From NCBI RefSeq assembly GCF_014042355.1, contig NZ_JACEZU010000007.1:186001-250000 (forward strand): DNA of 64,000 nucleotides. Reading direction: 5' to 3'. Positions 36,292 through 45,291 of the stretch are shown one piece after another; position 1 is the first letter of the stretch, and each line of letters starts with the position of its first letter. A program made the translations under genes and the position numbers. This DNA is from Rugamonas apoptosis. GTDB taxonomy: Bacteria > Pseudomonadota > Gammaproteobacteria > Burkholderiales > Burkholderiaceae_D. The notes beneath the pieces are model-generated. The model worked only from the letters and a program-made list of their open reading frames with translations. It made no database searches and had not been told where the DNA came from.

Positions 36292-38811
36292 ATGTCCCAC
36301 ATCCGCATGTTCCGCCCCCTGCGTTCGCCGGCCGGCGTGCTGGCCATACTGCTGGCCATGCTGGCCTTGCCGCTCCAGCTTCCCGCCATAGCCGCTGCCG
36401 GGACAGGCGCGGTCATTAACGACGTCACCCAGCTCAATCCCATTCCCGTGGCGCAGGTGCTGACACCGACCCGGCTCGACGAGATCGTGGCCGCCGTCAA
36501 AACCCATCATGGCCCGATCTCCATCGGCGGCGGACGCTACAGCATGGGCGGCCAGACGGCCACGGAACAGGCGCTGCAGATCGACATGCGCCAGTTCGAC
36601 CAGGTGCTCGCCTTCTCCGCCGAGCGCAAGGAAGTCACCGTGCAAACCGGGATCACCTGGCGCAAGCTGCAGCGCTTCATCGATCCCCACAACCTGTCGC
36701 TGCAGATCATGCAGACCTATTCCAACTTCACAGTGGGCGGCTCGCTCAGCGTCAACGTGCATGGGCGCTACATCGGCCAGGGACCGCTGGTGTATTCCGT
36801 CAAAGCGATCCGCATCGTGCTGCCGGACGGCCGCCTGGTGCGCGCCAGCCGCGACGAGAACAGCACCATCTTCTACGGCGCCATCGGCGGCTACGGCGCG
36901 CTGGGCGTGATCGTCGAGGCCACGCTGGCCTTGACAGACAACGTCGCCGTCGAGCGCAAGTCGGAAGTCATGCCGCTGTCGGCCTACCGCGCCTACTTCT
37001 TCGGCAAGATCGCCAGCGATCCGGACGTGGTGTTCCACAATGCCGACATTTACCCGGACGCGTTCGACACCGTGCGCGCAACGTCCTACGTCAAGACCAG
37101 CAAGGCGCCGACCGTGCCGCAACGCCTGATCCCGCCCGACCAGCGTTATTGGCTGGACCGCGGCGCCTTCTGGATCATGTCGGAACTGCCGTTCGGCAAA
37201 GCGTTCCGCCAGCACGTGATCGACCCGCTGGTGTTCCGCGGCGAGCGCGTGGAGTGGCGCAACTACGAGGCCAGCTACGACGTCAAGGAACTGGAGCCGT
37301 CATCGCGCCAGGACTCGACCTACGTGCTGCAGGAATATTTCGTGCCGGTCGAACACCTGGAGCAGTTCGTGCCGAGGATGGGCGAGATCCTGCGCCGCCA
37401 TCACGTCAACACCATCAACGTCTCGATCCGCCACGCCAAGCAAGACCCGGGCACCCTGCTGGCCTGGGCCCGCAAGGAAGTATTCGCCTACGTGCTGTAC
37501 TACAAGCAGGGTACGGGCGCGCAGGACAAGGCCGCCGTGCGCGCCTGGACCCGCGAAATGATCGACGCCGCCACGGCCATGGGCGGCGCCTACTATCTGC
37601 CGTACCAGATCCATGCCACGCCAGCCCAGTTCCACGCCGCCTACCCGAACGCCGGCGCCTTCTTCCAGCTGAAAAAAGCGCTGGACCCCGACAACAAATT
37701 CCGCAACAAACTATGGGATGCCTATTACCTGCCCGCCGCGCCCGCCACGCCTGCCGCCAGGGTGGCGGTGACGGCCAGCCCCGCCGCGCCGCCCCTGCCG
37801 GTCCAGCGCACCGCGCCGCAGGCCTTGCCGGCGCCAACGGTCGCCCGCGCGCTGGCTTCCGTGCCCGGCTACCGGCGCGACGAAGCCCAGACCTACCTGA
37901 CCTTGCCGGAATGGGTGCTGGTCTACCACCCCGATGAATATGCCCGCTTCATCAAGGACCATCCGCCATCGGCCTACCCTTACTTTGGCGCCATCGGCCA
38001 GTTCTGGGGGTACTACTGGGACGCCTATGCGGCCACCCGCGCCAGCTACGATTTCAACTGGGGCTATCACTTGATGGTGTGCGTGATCGGCACCAGCTAC
38101 ACGGTGGAGAACGCCATCAAGGGCGCCTATGAAGACACACTGGGGCGCGCCAGCGAAGCGACCCGCGGCGCCAACGTGACGCCGGAAGAAGTGTTCGCGG
38201 CCAGGGTGGCGCAGGACTATGTGGACTTCATCCGGGTCGACCCGTGGTACGAGTTTTCATTCGCCACACCGCTCAAGCGCCTGTGGGTGGAGACGCCGCT
38301 GACCGGCCCCGACATGGTACGCAAGTGGGAACGCAAGCTGATCCTGAGCCTGGAATACACGATCAAGGCCAGTTACGCCAGCGCCATCAAACTGGCCAGC
38401 AAGGCCGTGTATGGCGACGCCGACACGGAAATGCTGGCCCTCACCAGCCACGTCGCGCCCGATGCGCTGCGCCCCGGCAGCAAGATGCAGGTGATCAGCC
38501 AGTTCGCCGACGGCAGCACCCTGCTGTCGCTACCCCGCTACGAGGCATTCCGCGACGACGTGATCGAACTGGGCAAGCAAGGCGTGGCGTTCCGCGAAAT
38601 CGCCGGCAACGGCACCATCCTCGTGACCAGCCTGGTCCCGGCCGACTGGCGCTACGACCTGGCCGAGGGCAAGGTCCTGTTCGAAAAGCCCATCCTGACG
38701 GCGCCGCGGCAAAAGCGCATCGCCATCAATGCCCCCGTGCGCCATCTGACCGATATCGTCCGCCAGCTCGCGGCCCGCCACTACACGGTGGAACACATCT
38801 ACGATTACTGA
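36292..38811 (+). CDS. Exported FAD-binding oxidoreductase fused to an uncharacterised C-terminal domain
   Basis: 839 residues. A signal-like hydrophobic N-terminus (about 17-36, ending LPAIAAAG) is followed by a VAO/PCMH-type FAD domain: PTRLDEIVAAVK, GGGRYSMGGQT (79-89), SNFTVGGSLSVNVHGRY and GGYGALGVIVEATL, with the substrate domain ending at about 480 (DPDNKFRNKLWDAYYLP). The usual covalent-FAD His in the GGxHS position is replaced by Arg-Tyr. After an Ala/Pro linker (about 483-519) comes a 320-residue domain beginning YRRDEAQTYLTLPEWVLVY that I cannot assign. The substrate is unknown; sugar-lactone or terpenoid alcohol oxidation is possible. Confidence 0.75.
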   Translation: MSHIRMFRPLRSPAGVLAILLAMLALPLQLPAIAAAGTGAVINDVTQLNPIPVAQVLTPTRLDEIVAAVKTHHGPISIGGGRYSMGGQTATEQALQIDMRQFDQVLAFSAERKEVTVQTGITWRKLQRFIDPHNLSLQIMQTYSNFTVGGSLSVNVHGRYIGQGPLVYSVKAIRIVLPDGRLVRASRDENSTIFYGAIGGYGALGVIVEATLALTDNVAVERKSEVMPLSAYRAYFFGKIASDPDVVFHNADIYPDAFDTVRATSYVKTSKAPTVPQRLIPPDQRYWLDRGAFWIMSELPFGKAFRQHVIDPLVFRGERVEWRNYEASYDVKELEPSSRQDSTYVLQEYFVPVEHLEQFVPRMGEILRRHHVNTINVSIRHAKQDPGTLLAWARKEVFAYVLYYKQGTGAQDKAAVRAWTREMIDAATAMGGAYYLPYQIHATPAQFHAAYPNAGAFFQLKKALDPDNKFRNKLWDAYYLPAAPATPAARVAVTASPAAPPLPVQRTAPQALPAPTVARALASVPGYRRDEAQTYLTLPEWVLVYHPDEYARFIKDHPPSAYPYFGAIGQFWGYYWDAYAATRASYDFNWGYHLMVCVIGTSYTVENAIKGAYEDTLGRASEATRGANVTPEEVFAARVAQDYVDFIRVDPWYEFSFATPLKRLWVETPLTGPDMVRKWERKLILSLEYTIKASYASAIKLASKAVYGDADTEMLALTSHVAPDALRPGSKMQVISQFADGSTLLSLPRYEAFRDDVIELGKQGVAFREIAGNGTILVTSLVPADWRYDLAEGKVLFEKPILTAPRQKRIAINAPVRHLTDIVRQLAARHYTVEHIYDY

Positions 38812-38819
38812 CGCCGGAC

Positions 38820-39821
38820 TCAGACCCGCACAAATTCCATCAACGCGTTGCGGGTGGGATCGCCGGGCTGATACAGCTGCTTGCCCGTGTTCTTGAAGCC
38901 GCGCTGCTCCAGGTAGGCCGTCAGCTGGGACAGCGACGTGAAGTTGCGAATCTCGGCCTGGTTGAGGTTCCAGTCCGTGCCCAGGCCCATATTGAAGACG
39001 TCGTGCGCCAGCGCCACCATGCGATTCATGTCGTCCGAACTGACGTCGTGGTCGCGCACGATCAGGCGCCCGCCCGGCCGCAATGCGCGCCGCAGCGACT
39101 GCACGAAACCATCGAGCCGGTCCGGCGGGCTGTGGTGGAAGCCGATGAAATTGCTGATCAGGTCCAGGCTGCCATCGGCCACCTCGGTCCCCGTCAACGG
39201 CGCATATTGCTTGAGCGGCACGAAGCGGCCCAGCTTGAACAGGCTGCCCCGCTCGGCCAGATCGACGGGAGAATAGGCGGCTGCGTCCGTGTGCACCAGC
39301 ACCAGGTCGCCCTTCAGTTCCAGCGCGCTTCGGAAGGCACTGATGTAGCGGCCGGTGGTGCCGATTTCCATGTACCCGTCGACGCGGCGCGCATCGCCCA
39401 GCAGCGACAGCATTTCGCGCGCCATTTCCCGCTTCTGCCGCGCCAGCGCCGGCAAGGCATAACGCACATCGCCCAGCAGCGGCTTGATTTCGCCCAGCCG
39501 CGACTGGGCCAGCCGGTAGATGTCGCGGTCGCACGGCGCCGCCGCGCTGACGTCGGCAATCAACTGGTGCAAGCGCTGTTCCGGATACAGGTGATAGACG
39601 TTCTGCAGGAACTGGTAGAACGCCGCCTTCAGCTGCGGGTTGCCGTAGATGGCCTTGAAATTGGAGGTCTGCTGCAAGGCGTAGCCGTTCTGTGCGTCCG
39701 CCGTGGCCGTGCCCGTGGTCCGCGCGATGGCGGGCAGGCCGCCGTCCAGCGCCAGCAGCGCGCCGAACAGCGCGATCCATTTCAGCGCCTGGCGCCGCTC
39801 TCCGTTTTCCACACTGACCAC
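38820..39821 (-). CDS. Exported class I methyltransferase-like protein (Tat-type signal)
   Basis: About 333 residues if started at GTG 39821, which follows a GAAGG box by nine bases; no good ATG exists near. The N-terminus has a twin-arginine pattern (ERRQALKW) followed by a hydrophobic stretch and GGLPAIA. The body has SAM-fold features: YMEIGTTGRYI (motif I), LDLISNFIGFHHSP and LRPGGRLIVRDHDV. Such enzymes normally work in the cytoplasm, so the export signal is odd. It converges with the FAD oxidoreductase, with stops 8 bp apart. Function unknown. Confidence 0.65.
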   Translation of the reverse strand: MVSVENGERRQALKWIALFGALLALDGGLPAIARTTGTATADAQNGYALQQTSNFKAIYGNPQLKAAFYQFLQNVYHLYPEQRLHQLIADVSAAAPCDRDIYRLAQSRLGEIKPLLGDVRYALPALARQKREMAREMLSLLGDARRVDGYMEIGTTGRYISAFRSALELKGDLVLVHTDAAAYSPVDLAERGSLFKLGRFVPLKQYAPLTGTEVADGSLDLISNFIGFHHSPPDRLDGFVQSLRRALRPGGRLIVRDHDVSSDDMNRMVALAHDVFNMGLGTDWNLNQAEIRNFTSLSQLTAYLEQRGFKNTGKQLYQPGDPTRNALMEFVRV

Positions 39822-39942
39822 GACGCCGCCTTCGTTAATTATTTGAAAACAATTATACAGCGGCGCAGGCGGACCGGGCGCCGGGACCGCCAGCCGGCCA
39901 GGGCGGACGGAAACCGCATGGTTTGTTCGATGTCCACGCATG

Positions 39943-39976
39943 GTTCAAATTTGAACTATACTGTTCAAACCTGAAC
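39943..39976. promoter_or_regulatory. Paired palindromic operator flanking a -10 box
   Basis: Perfect 14-bp palindrome GTTCAAATTTGAAC (39943-39956), then TATACT (39957-39962, -10-like), then a second near-palindrome GTTCAAACCTGAAC (39963-39976). Centres are 20 bp apart, about two helical turns. MarR-type dimers bind palindromes of this size, and a marR gene lies two genes away, just past the thioesterase gene that this site precedes. Confidence 0.75.
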
Positions 39977-40007
39977 CAAATTTCATTACCTTTGCGGAGC
40001 CCCTGCC

Positions 40008-40478
40008 ATGAATCTGTTTATCCGGCTGTTCTACGTGCTGATCACCACGCTGTTCCGCCCGCGCCTGCCTGTGGGCCCGGCCACCAGCGAACTGGCGTTG
40101 ATGACCATGCCCAACGACCTCGACATCAACCTGCACGTCAACAACGGCCGCTACCTGACGCTTTGCGATCTGAACCGGGTCGACCTGTTCATCCGCTCCG
40201 GCCTGGCGCGGCTGATGGTCAGGCATGGCTGGATGCCCGTCATCGCGGAACATACGATGAAGTACCGCAAGGAGCTGGGCGTGTTCCGCCGCTTCAAGGC
40301 GACGATGGAATTAACGCACTGGGACGAGCGTCACTTCTTCATGACGCACCGCTTCACCATCGGCGACAAGCTCATCGCCGAGGGCACGTCGAAAGGTCTG
40401 TTGGTGGGCAAGCAGGGCGTCGTCGCACCCCATGTGGTGATCGCCGCCCTGCAGGCCAGCCAGGACGCCCGCACCTGA
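40008..40478 (+). CDS. Acyl-CoA thioesterase-like hotdog protein
   Basis: 156 residues of the 4HBT/THEM6-like hotdog family: LMTMPNDLDINLHVNNGRYLTLCDLNRVDLF is the core helix region with the catalytic-type Asp, and AEHTMKYRKELGVFRRF the following strand. Hydrolyses acyl thioesters; the acyl chain is unknown. The paired palindromic operator lies 32 bp upstream, and a MarR regulator gene converges downstream. Confidence 0.85.
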   Translation: MNLFIRLFYVLITTLFRPRLPVGPATSELALMTMPNDLDINLHVNNGRYLTLCDLNRVDLFIRSGLARLMVRHGWMPVIAEHTMKYRKELGVFRRFKATMELTHWDERHFFMTHRFTIGDKLIAEGTSKGLLVGKQGVVAPHVVIAALQASQDART

Positions 40479-40515
40479 ATGGAAGCCGCGGCGGGCCTGG
40501 CCACGGCGGCTGCCG

Positions 40516-40959
40516 CTACAGCAGTGCTTCCAGCTGGGCCGACACGCGTTCCATCACGCGGCCGATGATGCTCAGTTCCGCCTCCGACGTGCCGGCCACC
40601 ATGGCCTGCACCACCTCGCTCTGGATCTTCATGGCCTGCTGCGCCAGCGCCATGCCGGCCGGCGTCAGGGTCAGGCGCTTGGTGCGGGCGTCCTCCGCGT
40701 CGGTATCGCGCGTGACGAGGCCGCGCTCGGCCATCTGGGTCAGCAGCATGCTCACGCCGCTCTTGGTGATGAAACAGCGCGCGGCCAGCTCGCGCTGGCT
40801 GAGGCCAGGCCGGGTGGCCAGCGTGGCCAGCACTTCCAGGTCGCCCACCCGCAGATGGATTTCGGCCAGCCGCCGGCTGACCACCGTCTCGCACAGGTTG
40901 TAGGCGCGCACAGTCGCCAGCCACGTCTGCGTGCCGTGCGGCGACGACGGCTGTTTCAT
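40516..40959 (-). CDS. MarR-family transcriptional regulator
   Basis: 147 residues: winged helix with LSQRELAARCFITKSGVSMLLTQMAERGLV (about 74-103) and the DTDAEDARTKRLTLTPAG wing typical of MarR. Dimeric repressors of this family usually control neighbouring genes in response to small phenolic or acyl ligands; the palindromes before the thioesterase gene are the best candidate target. The gene overlaps the adenylyltransferase gene upstream by 4 bp (ATGA). Confidence 0.92.
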   Translation of the reverse strand: MKQPSSPHGTQTWLATVRAYNLCETVVSRRLAEIHLRVGDLEVLATLATRPGLSQRELAARCFITKSGVSMLLTQMAERGLVTRDTDAEDARTKRLTLTPAGMALAQQAMKIQSEVVQAMVAGTSEAELSIIGRVMERVSAQLEALL

Positions 40960-41432
40960 GCCTGGCGTACCTTGTTCAGCAGCTTGGTGGTCGAGCGGTC
41001 GTGTTCGAAATCGATGGCGATGGCCTGGCCGCCGTAGGCCAGCACGGCCTGGCCTTCCGGGATGGCCCCCATGTCGTAGTCGCCGCCCTTGGCGTAGATT
41101 TCCGGGCGGGCTTCCAGCACCACTTGCAGCGCCGTGTCCTCGTCGAAGTCCACCACCAGGCTGACCGATTCCAGCGCGGCCAGCACGGCCATGCGGTCGG
41201 CGCAGTTGTTCAGGGGCCGGTCGTCGCCCTTGCCCAGCCGTTTGACGGAGGCGTCCGTGTTGGCGGCCACCACCAGCGAGGCGCCCAGCGCGCGCGCCTG
41301 CGCCAGGTAGGTCACGTGGCCACGGTGCAGGATATCGAACACGCCATTGGTCAGAACCACGGGCTTGGGCAGCGCGGCCACGCGCGCGGCCAGTTGTTCA
41401 CGGGTGCAAATCTTGTTTTCAAATACGGGCAT
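40956..41432 (-). CDS. D-glycero-beta-D-manno-heptose 1-phosphate adenylyltransferase (RfaE2/HldC type)
   Basis: 158-residue nucleotidyltransferase, the separate C-terminal half of HldE. It has the N-terminal TNGVFDILHRGHVTYL with the HxGH motif and the C-terminal DRSTTKLLNKVRQ matching the ISSTxxI-type nucleotide motif. It makes ADP-heptose for the LPS inner core. Translationally coupled with marR downstream. Confidence 0.93.
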   Translation of the reverse strand: MPVFENKICTREQLAARVAALPKPVVLTNGVFDILHRGHVTYLAQARALGASLVVAANTDASVKRLGKGDDRPLNNCADRMAVLAALESVSLVVDFDEDTALQVVLEARPEIYAKGGDYDMGAIPEGQAVLAYGGQAIAIDFEHDRSTTKLLNKVRQA

Positions 41433-41473
41433 GTTTTTTCTTGGGTGGTGCGGCGGCCCAGGGCCGGCCGGGT

Positions 41474-42643
41474 TTATTCGTCTTCTTCCTCGTCGTCCAT
41501 CTGCATGCTGAGTTCGCCGCCGGACGCGCCCGACGGTTCGTCGCGCCGCTCGCCGCGCAGCTTGATCTGCAGACGCAAGCCATTGGCCGAGTCGGCGTTG
41601 CGGATCGCTTCCTCGTAGCCGATGTAGCCCTTATTATAAAGTTCATACAGGGCCTGGTCGAAGGTGCACATGCCCAGTTCGCGCGACTTGTGCATGATTT
41701 CCTTGATCGACTGGAAATTGCCCTTGAAGATCATCTCGGCGATGGTGGGCGTATTGAGCAGGATTTCGATGGCCGCCTTGCGGCCCTTGCCATCCTCGGT
41801 GCGCACCAGCCGCTGCGAGACGATGGCGCGCAGGTTGGACGACAGATCCATCAGCAACTGGTTGCGCCGCTCCTCGGGGAAGAAGTTGATGATGCGGTCC
41901 ATGGTCTGGTTCGAGTTGTTCGCGTGCAGCGTGCCCAGGCACAAGTGGCCCGTCTCGGCGAACGCGATCGCGTGCTCCATGGTTTCCGTGTCGCGGATCT
42001 CGCCGATCAGGATCACGTCCGGCGCCTGGCGCAAGGTGTTCTTGAGCGCGTTGTGCCACGACAGCGTGTCGACGCCCACTTCGCGGTGGGTGATCAAGCA
42101 GCTCTTGTTCTTGTGCACATACTCGACCGGATCCTCCACCGTGATGATGTGGCCGGCCGAATTGGCGTTGCGGTAATCGATCATGGCCGCCAGCGTGGTC
42201 GACTTGCCGGAACCCGTGCCGCCCACCACCAGCACCAGCCCGCGCTTGGTCATGATGACCTCTTTCAACACGTCGGGCAGGTCCAGCTTTTCGAAGGTGG
42301 GAATCTCGGAGGCGATGGTGCGGATCACCATGGCCACGTTCTGTTGCTGCACGAACACGTTGACGCGGAAGCGGCACACGTCGGGCAGCGAGATGGCGAA
42401 GTTGCACTCCAGTTCCGCTTCGAACTCGGCGCGTTGTTTTTCGTTCATGATGGACAGCGCCAGCGCGCGCGTCACCTGCCCGTTCAGCTTTTGCTGGCTG
42501 AGCGCCTTCATGGCGCCTTGCGACTTCATGCTGGGTGGGAAGTCGGCGGAAATGAACAAGTCCGAGCCGCCCGTGTGGTGCATGACTTTGAGCAGCTTGT
42601 GCAGGTAGGCCTGGGCCTCTTCGGGGCCAAAAGTGGAGGACAT
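41474..42643 (-). CDS. PilT/PilU-like type IV pilus retraction ATPase (third copy)
   Basis: 389 residues from the ATG at 42643 (MSSTFGPEEAQAYLHKLL). Walker A GGTGSGKSTT, the Asp-box TVEDPVEYVH, Walker B LIGEIRDTETM and the His-box GHLCLGTLHANNSNQ are all intact. It is more like PilU than PilT (EYVHKNKSCLITHREVGVDT, FFPEERRNQLLMDL). The C-terminus ends in an acidic tail (MQMDDEEEDE). It stands 6 kb away from the pilT-pilU pair at 48.2-50.5 kb, so the window has three retraction-type ATPases. Confidence 0.92.
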   Translation of the reverse strand: MSSTFGPEEAQAYLHKLLKVMHHTGGSDLFISADFPPSMKSQGAMKALSQQKLNGQVTRALALSIMNEKQRAEFEAELECNFAISLPDVCRFRVNVFVQQQNVAMVIRTIASEIPTFEKLDLPDVLKEVIMTKRGLVLVVGGTGSGKSTTLAAMIDYRNANSAGHIITVEDPVEYVHKNKSCLITHREVGVDTLSWHNALKNTLRQAPDVILIGEIRDTETMEHAIAFAETGHLCLGTLHANNSNQTMDRIINFFPEERRNQLLMDLSSNLRAIVSQRLVRTEDGKGRKAAIEILLNTPTIAEMIFKGNFQSIKEIMHKSRELGMCTFDQALYELYNKGYIGYEEAIRNADSANGLRLQIKLRGERRDEPSGASGGELSMQMDDEEEDE

Positions 42644-42761
42644 GCGAACCTTTCGATCAGTCGATACAGCGACACGGCCGTGGTGTGTCATTATATCGGC
42701 AGCGCCCGGCGCCACCGCTTTTTCGTGAATGACACAACGGTTGAGATTGACCTCTTTATAT

Positions 42762-42779
42762 CATTGCGTCGCCGCAATG
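42762..42779 (+). promoter_or_regulatory. Inverted repeat in the oxyR leader
   Basis: CATTGCG - TCGC - CGCAATG, perfect 7-bp arms, ending 19 bp before the oxyR ATG. Could form a hairpin near the ribosome-binding site or serve as an operator in the shared promoter space with the divergent PilU-like gene. Confidence 0.5.
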
Positions 42780-42798
42780 CCTGTGTTCAAATACCTTT

Positions 42799-43737
42799 AT
42801 GACACTGACCGAACTGAAATACATCGTTGCTGTTGCACGAGCGAAACACTTCGGCCACGCCGCCGAGGCATGTTATGTCGCCCAGCCAACACTCTCGGTA
42901 GCAATCAAGAAGCTCGAAGACGAGCTGGGTGTCGTATTGTTTGAACGGGGCGGAGCGGAAATCTCCGTCACCCCGCTGGGCGCGCAGATCGTGGCCCAGG
43001 CCGAACGGGTGCTGGAACAGACGGCCGCCATCAAGGAATTGGCCAAGCAGAACAAGGACCCGCTGGCCGGCCCGTTGCGGCTGGGCGTGATCTACACCAT
43101 CGGCCCCTACCTGCTGCCGCCGCTGGTGAAAGCCATGATCACCAAGGTGCCCCAGATGCCGCTGATCCTGCAGGAGAATTTCACCGTCAAGTTGCTGGAA
43201 ATGCTGCGCCAGGGAGAACTGGACGCGGCCATCATGGCCCTGCCGCTGCCCGAACACGGCATGGCCGTACAGGCGCTGTACGACGAACCGTTCGTCGTGG
43301 CCATGCCGCCCCAGCATGCATGGGCGCGGCGCCCGGCCATTCCGGCCGAGGATTTGAAGACGGAAAACATGCTGTTGCTGGGCAACGGCCACTGTTTCCG
43401 CGACCAGGTGCTGGAAGTGTGCCCGGAAATGGCGCGCTTCTCCTCGCCCGGCAACGGCATGCAGCGCACCTTCGAAGGCTCGTCGCTGGACACCATCCGC
43501 CACATGGTCGCTTCCGGCATCGGCCTGACGGTGCTGCCGCGCGCCTCCGTGCCGGACATGGACAGCGACACGGGCATGCTGCGCTTCCGCCATTTCACCC
43601 AGCCGGAACCGTCGCGCCGGGTGGTGATCGTGTGGCGCAAGAGCTTCACCCGCAAAGCCGCCATCGACGCCATTTGCGCCGCCGTGGCCGAATGCCACCT
43701 GCCCGGCGTCACCCCATTGCCGATCGACGCCCACTGA
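42799..43737 (+). CDS. oxyR: Peroxide-sensing LysR-family regulator OxyR
   Basis: 312 residues. LysR winged helix (about 1-60) and a redox domain in which the two sensing cysteines fall at C199 and C208 within GHCFRDQVLEVC, the same positions and spacing as in E. coli OxyR. Oxidation by H2O2 forms the disulfide and activates catalase and peroxidase genes. Followed by ubiA in the same direction after about 70 bp. Confidence 0.95.
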   Translation: MTLTELKYIVAVARAKHFGHAAEACYVAQPTLSVAIKKLEDELGVVLFERGGAEISVTPLGAQIVAQAERVLEQTAAIKELAKQNKDPLAGPLRLGVIYTIGPYLLPPLVKAMITKVPQMPLILQENFTVKLLEMLRQGELDAAIMALPLPEHGMAVQALYDEPFVVAMPPQHAWARRPAIPAEDLKTENMLLLGNGHCFRDQVLEVCPEMARFSSPGNGMQRTFEGSSLDTIRHMVASGIGLTVLPRASVPDMDSDTGMLRFRHFTQPEPSRRVVIVWRKSFTRKAAIDAICAAVAECHLPGVTPLPIDAH

Positions 43738-43806
43738 GTCCCTCCCCTGACGCGCCGGCCCAGGATTTGCGATAATCGCGTTTTGCCCTGGAACGGACGC
43801 CCCCTC

Positions 43807-44661
43807 ATGAACAAGCTGGAGCTGTACGCGCGCCTGCTGCGCCTCGATAAACCGATCGGCACGCTGCTGCTGCTGTGGCCCACGCTGAGCGCGCTGTGGC
43901 TGGCCTCGGGCGGCAAGCCGGACTGGAAACTGGTGGCCATCTTTTCGCTGGGCACGCTGCTGATGCGTTCAGCCGGCTGCGCCGTCAACGATTACGCCGA
44001 CCAGGATTTCGACAAGCACGTCAAGCGCACGGCCCAGCGCCCCATCACCAGCGGCAAGGTCAGCGGCAAGGAAGCGCTGGCCATCGCCGCCGCGCTGGCC
44101 GTGCTGTCGTTCTGCCTGATCCTGCCGCTCAACGCGCTGACCAAGCAATTGTCGGTGGCCGCCGTGCTCATCGCCGCCAGCTATCCCTACTTCAAGCGCT
44201 TCTTCGCCCTGCCCCAGGCCTACCTGGGGATCGCGTTCGGCTTCGGCATCCCGATGGCGTTCGCCGCCGTGCAGGACACGGTGCCGCCGCTGGCCTGGGT
44301 GATGCTGGTGGCCAATGTGTTCTGGGCCCTGGCCTATGACACGGAATACGCCATGGTGGACCGCGACGACGATTTGAAGATCGGCATCAAGACTTCCGCC
44401 ATCACCTTTGGCCGCCACGACGTGGCCGCCGTCATGTTCTGCTACGGCGCCAACCTGACCTTGTTGCTGGCCTGCGGCTGGCTGTTGGGTCTGCGCATCT
44501 GGTTCGTTACGGGACTGCTGGCCGCAGCCGCCATAGCGGCGTACCATTACACTTTGATACGGGGCCGTGAGCGCGACGCCTGCTTCTACGCCTTCCGCCA
44601 CAACAACTGGCTGGGCGCCGCAGTGTTCGCCGGCGTGGCCCTGGATTACGCGCTGCGCTAA
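43807..44661 (+). CDS. ubiA: 4-hydroxybenzoate polyprenyltransferase UbiA
   Basis: 284 residues from ATG 43807 ([18 protein letters not shown]); an in-frame ATG 24 bp upstream is less typical. Eight to nine TM helices; Asp-rich motifs NDYADQDFD and [16 protein letters not shown] bind the Mg-diphosphate. Joins the polyprenyl tail to 4-hydroxybenzoate in ubiquinone synthesis. No ubiC is adjacent. Confidence 0.96.
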   Translation: MNKLELYARLLRLDKPIGTLLLLWPTLSALWLASGGKPDWKLVAIFSLGTLLMRSAGCAVNDYADQDFDKHVKRTAQRPITSGKVSGKEALAIAAALAVLSFCLILPLNALTKQLSVAAVLIAASYPYFKRFFALPQAYLGIAFGFGIPMAFAAVQDTVPPLAWVMLVANVFWALAYDTEYAMVDRDDDLKIGIKTSAITFGRHDVAAVMFCYGANLTLLLACGWLLGLRIWFVTGLLAAAAIAAYHYTLIRGRERDACFYAFRHNNWLGAAVFAGVALDYALR

Positions 44662-44779
44662 GTACGACACCAGGCGCGTTCGGCACACGCTTGATCTGGC
44701 GCACAGCGCCGTCCGCGCAGCAACTTATACACTGGGCATTTCACGATGTAGTGATCCACCTTACCAGGGAGTAACCATC

Positions 44780-45145
44780 ATGGAACAGACTGTGCAACAA
44801 GGAAATGGCGCCGTGAACGGCAACATGGCGCAAAGCCAGGCCAACAGCCACGAAGCGCGCGAAAAACTGATGAACGATCTGAAGCTGGTGATCGGCGACG
44901 CCGAGAGCTGGCTCAAGGAAGCCAAGCGCAACGCGGCCAACAACGCCGGCGAAGCGCAGGCCCGCTTCGACGACACCCTGCGCACGGCCAAGTCGGATCT
45001 GTTGCGCCTGCAGGACAGCATGACGGCGCGTGGCAAGCTGGCGGCCCAGTCGGCCGACAGCTACGTCAAAGGCCATGCGTGGCAGGCGGTGGGCCTGGGC
45101 GCGGCCGTGGGCGTGATCGCCGGCCTGCTGCTGGCGCGGCGCTAA
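44780..45145 (+). CDS. DUF883 (ElaB/YqjD/YgaM-like) membrane-anchored protein
   Basis: 121 residues from ATG 44780 after a GGGAG site. A long amphipathic helix (about 25-95) rich in Ala/Glu/Lys precedes a C-terminal TM helix (AVGLGAAVGVIAGLLLARR). The E. coli relatives are inner-membrane-tethered proteins that bind ribosomes in stationary phase; no function is proven here. Confidence 0.88.
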   Translation: MEQTVQQGNGAVNGNMAQSQANSHEAREKLMNDLKLVIGDAESWLKEAKRNAANNAGEAQARFDDTLRTAKSDLLRLQDSMTARGKLAAQSADSYVKGHAWQAVGLGAAVGVIAGLLLARR

Positions 45146-45291
45146 GCAGGACCGAAGCGTCAACCAGCCATCGGGGGGCCGGCGGCTTTAGTTTCCGCAG
45201 GGAAAGCAAAGTTTCCACCGGCGCGCCGGCATGCCATAATGGCGCCGCAGCGCGCGGTGGCTACCGCGCCATCTCCCGAACCTGGAACGTC

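Noticed and set aside
38244..39974. 576-codon plus-strand frame spanning the end of the FAD gene and the methyltransferase
   Set aside because: Out of frame with the FAD oxidoreductase and antisense to the SAM-fold gene; composition is shadow-like.
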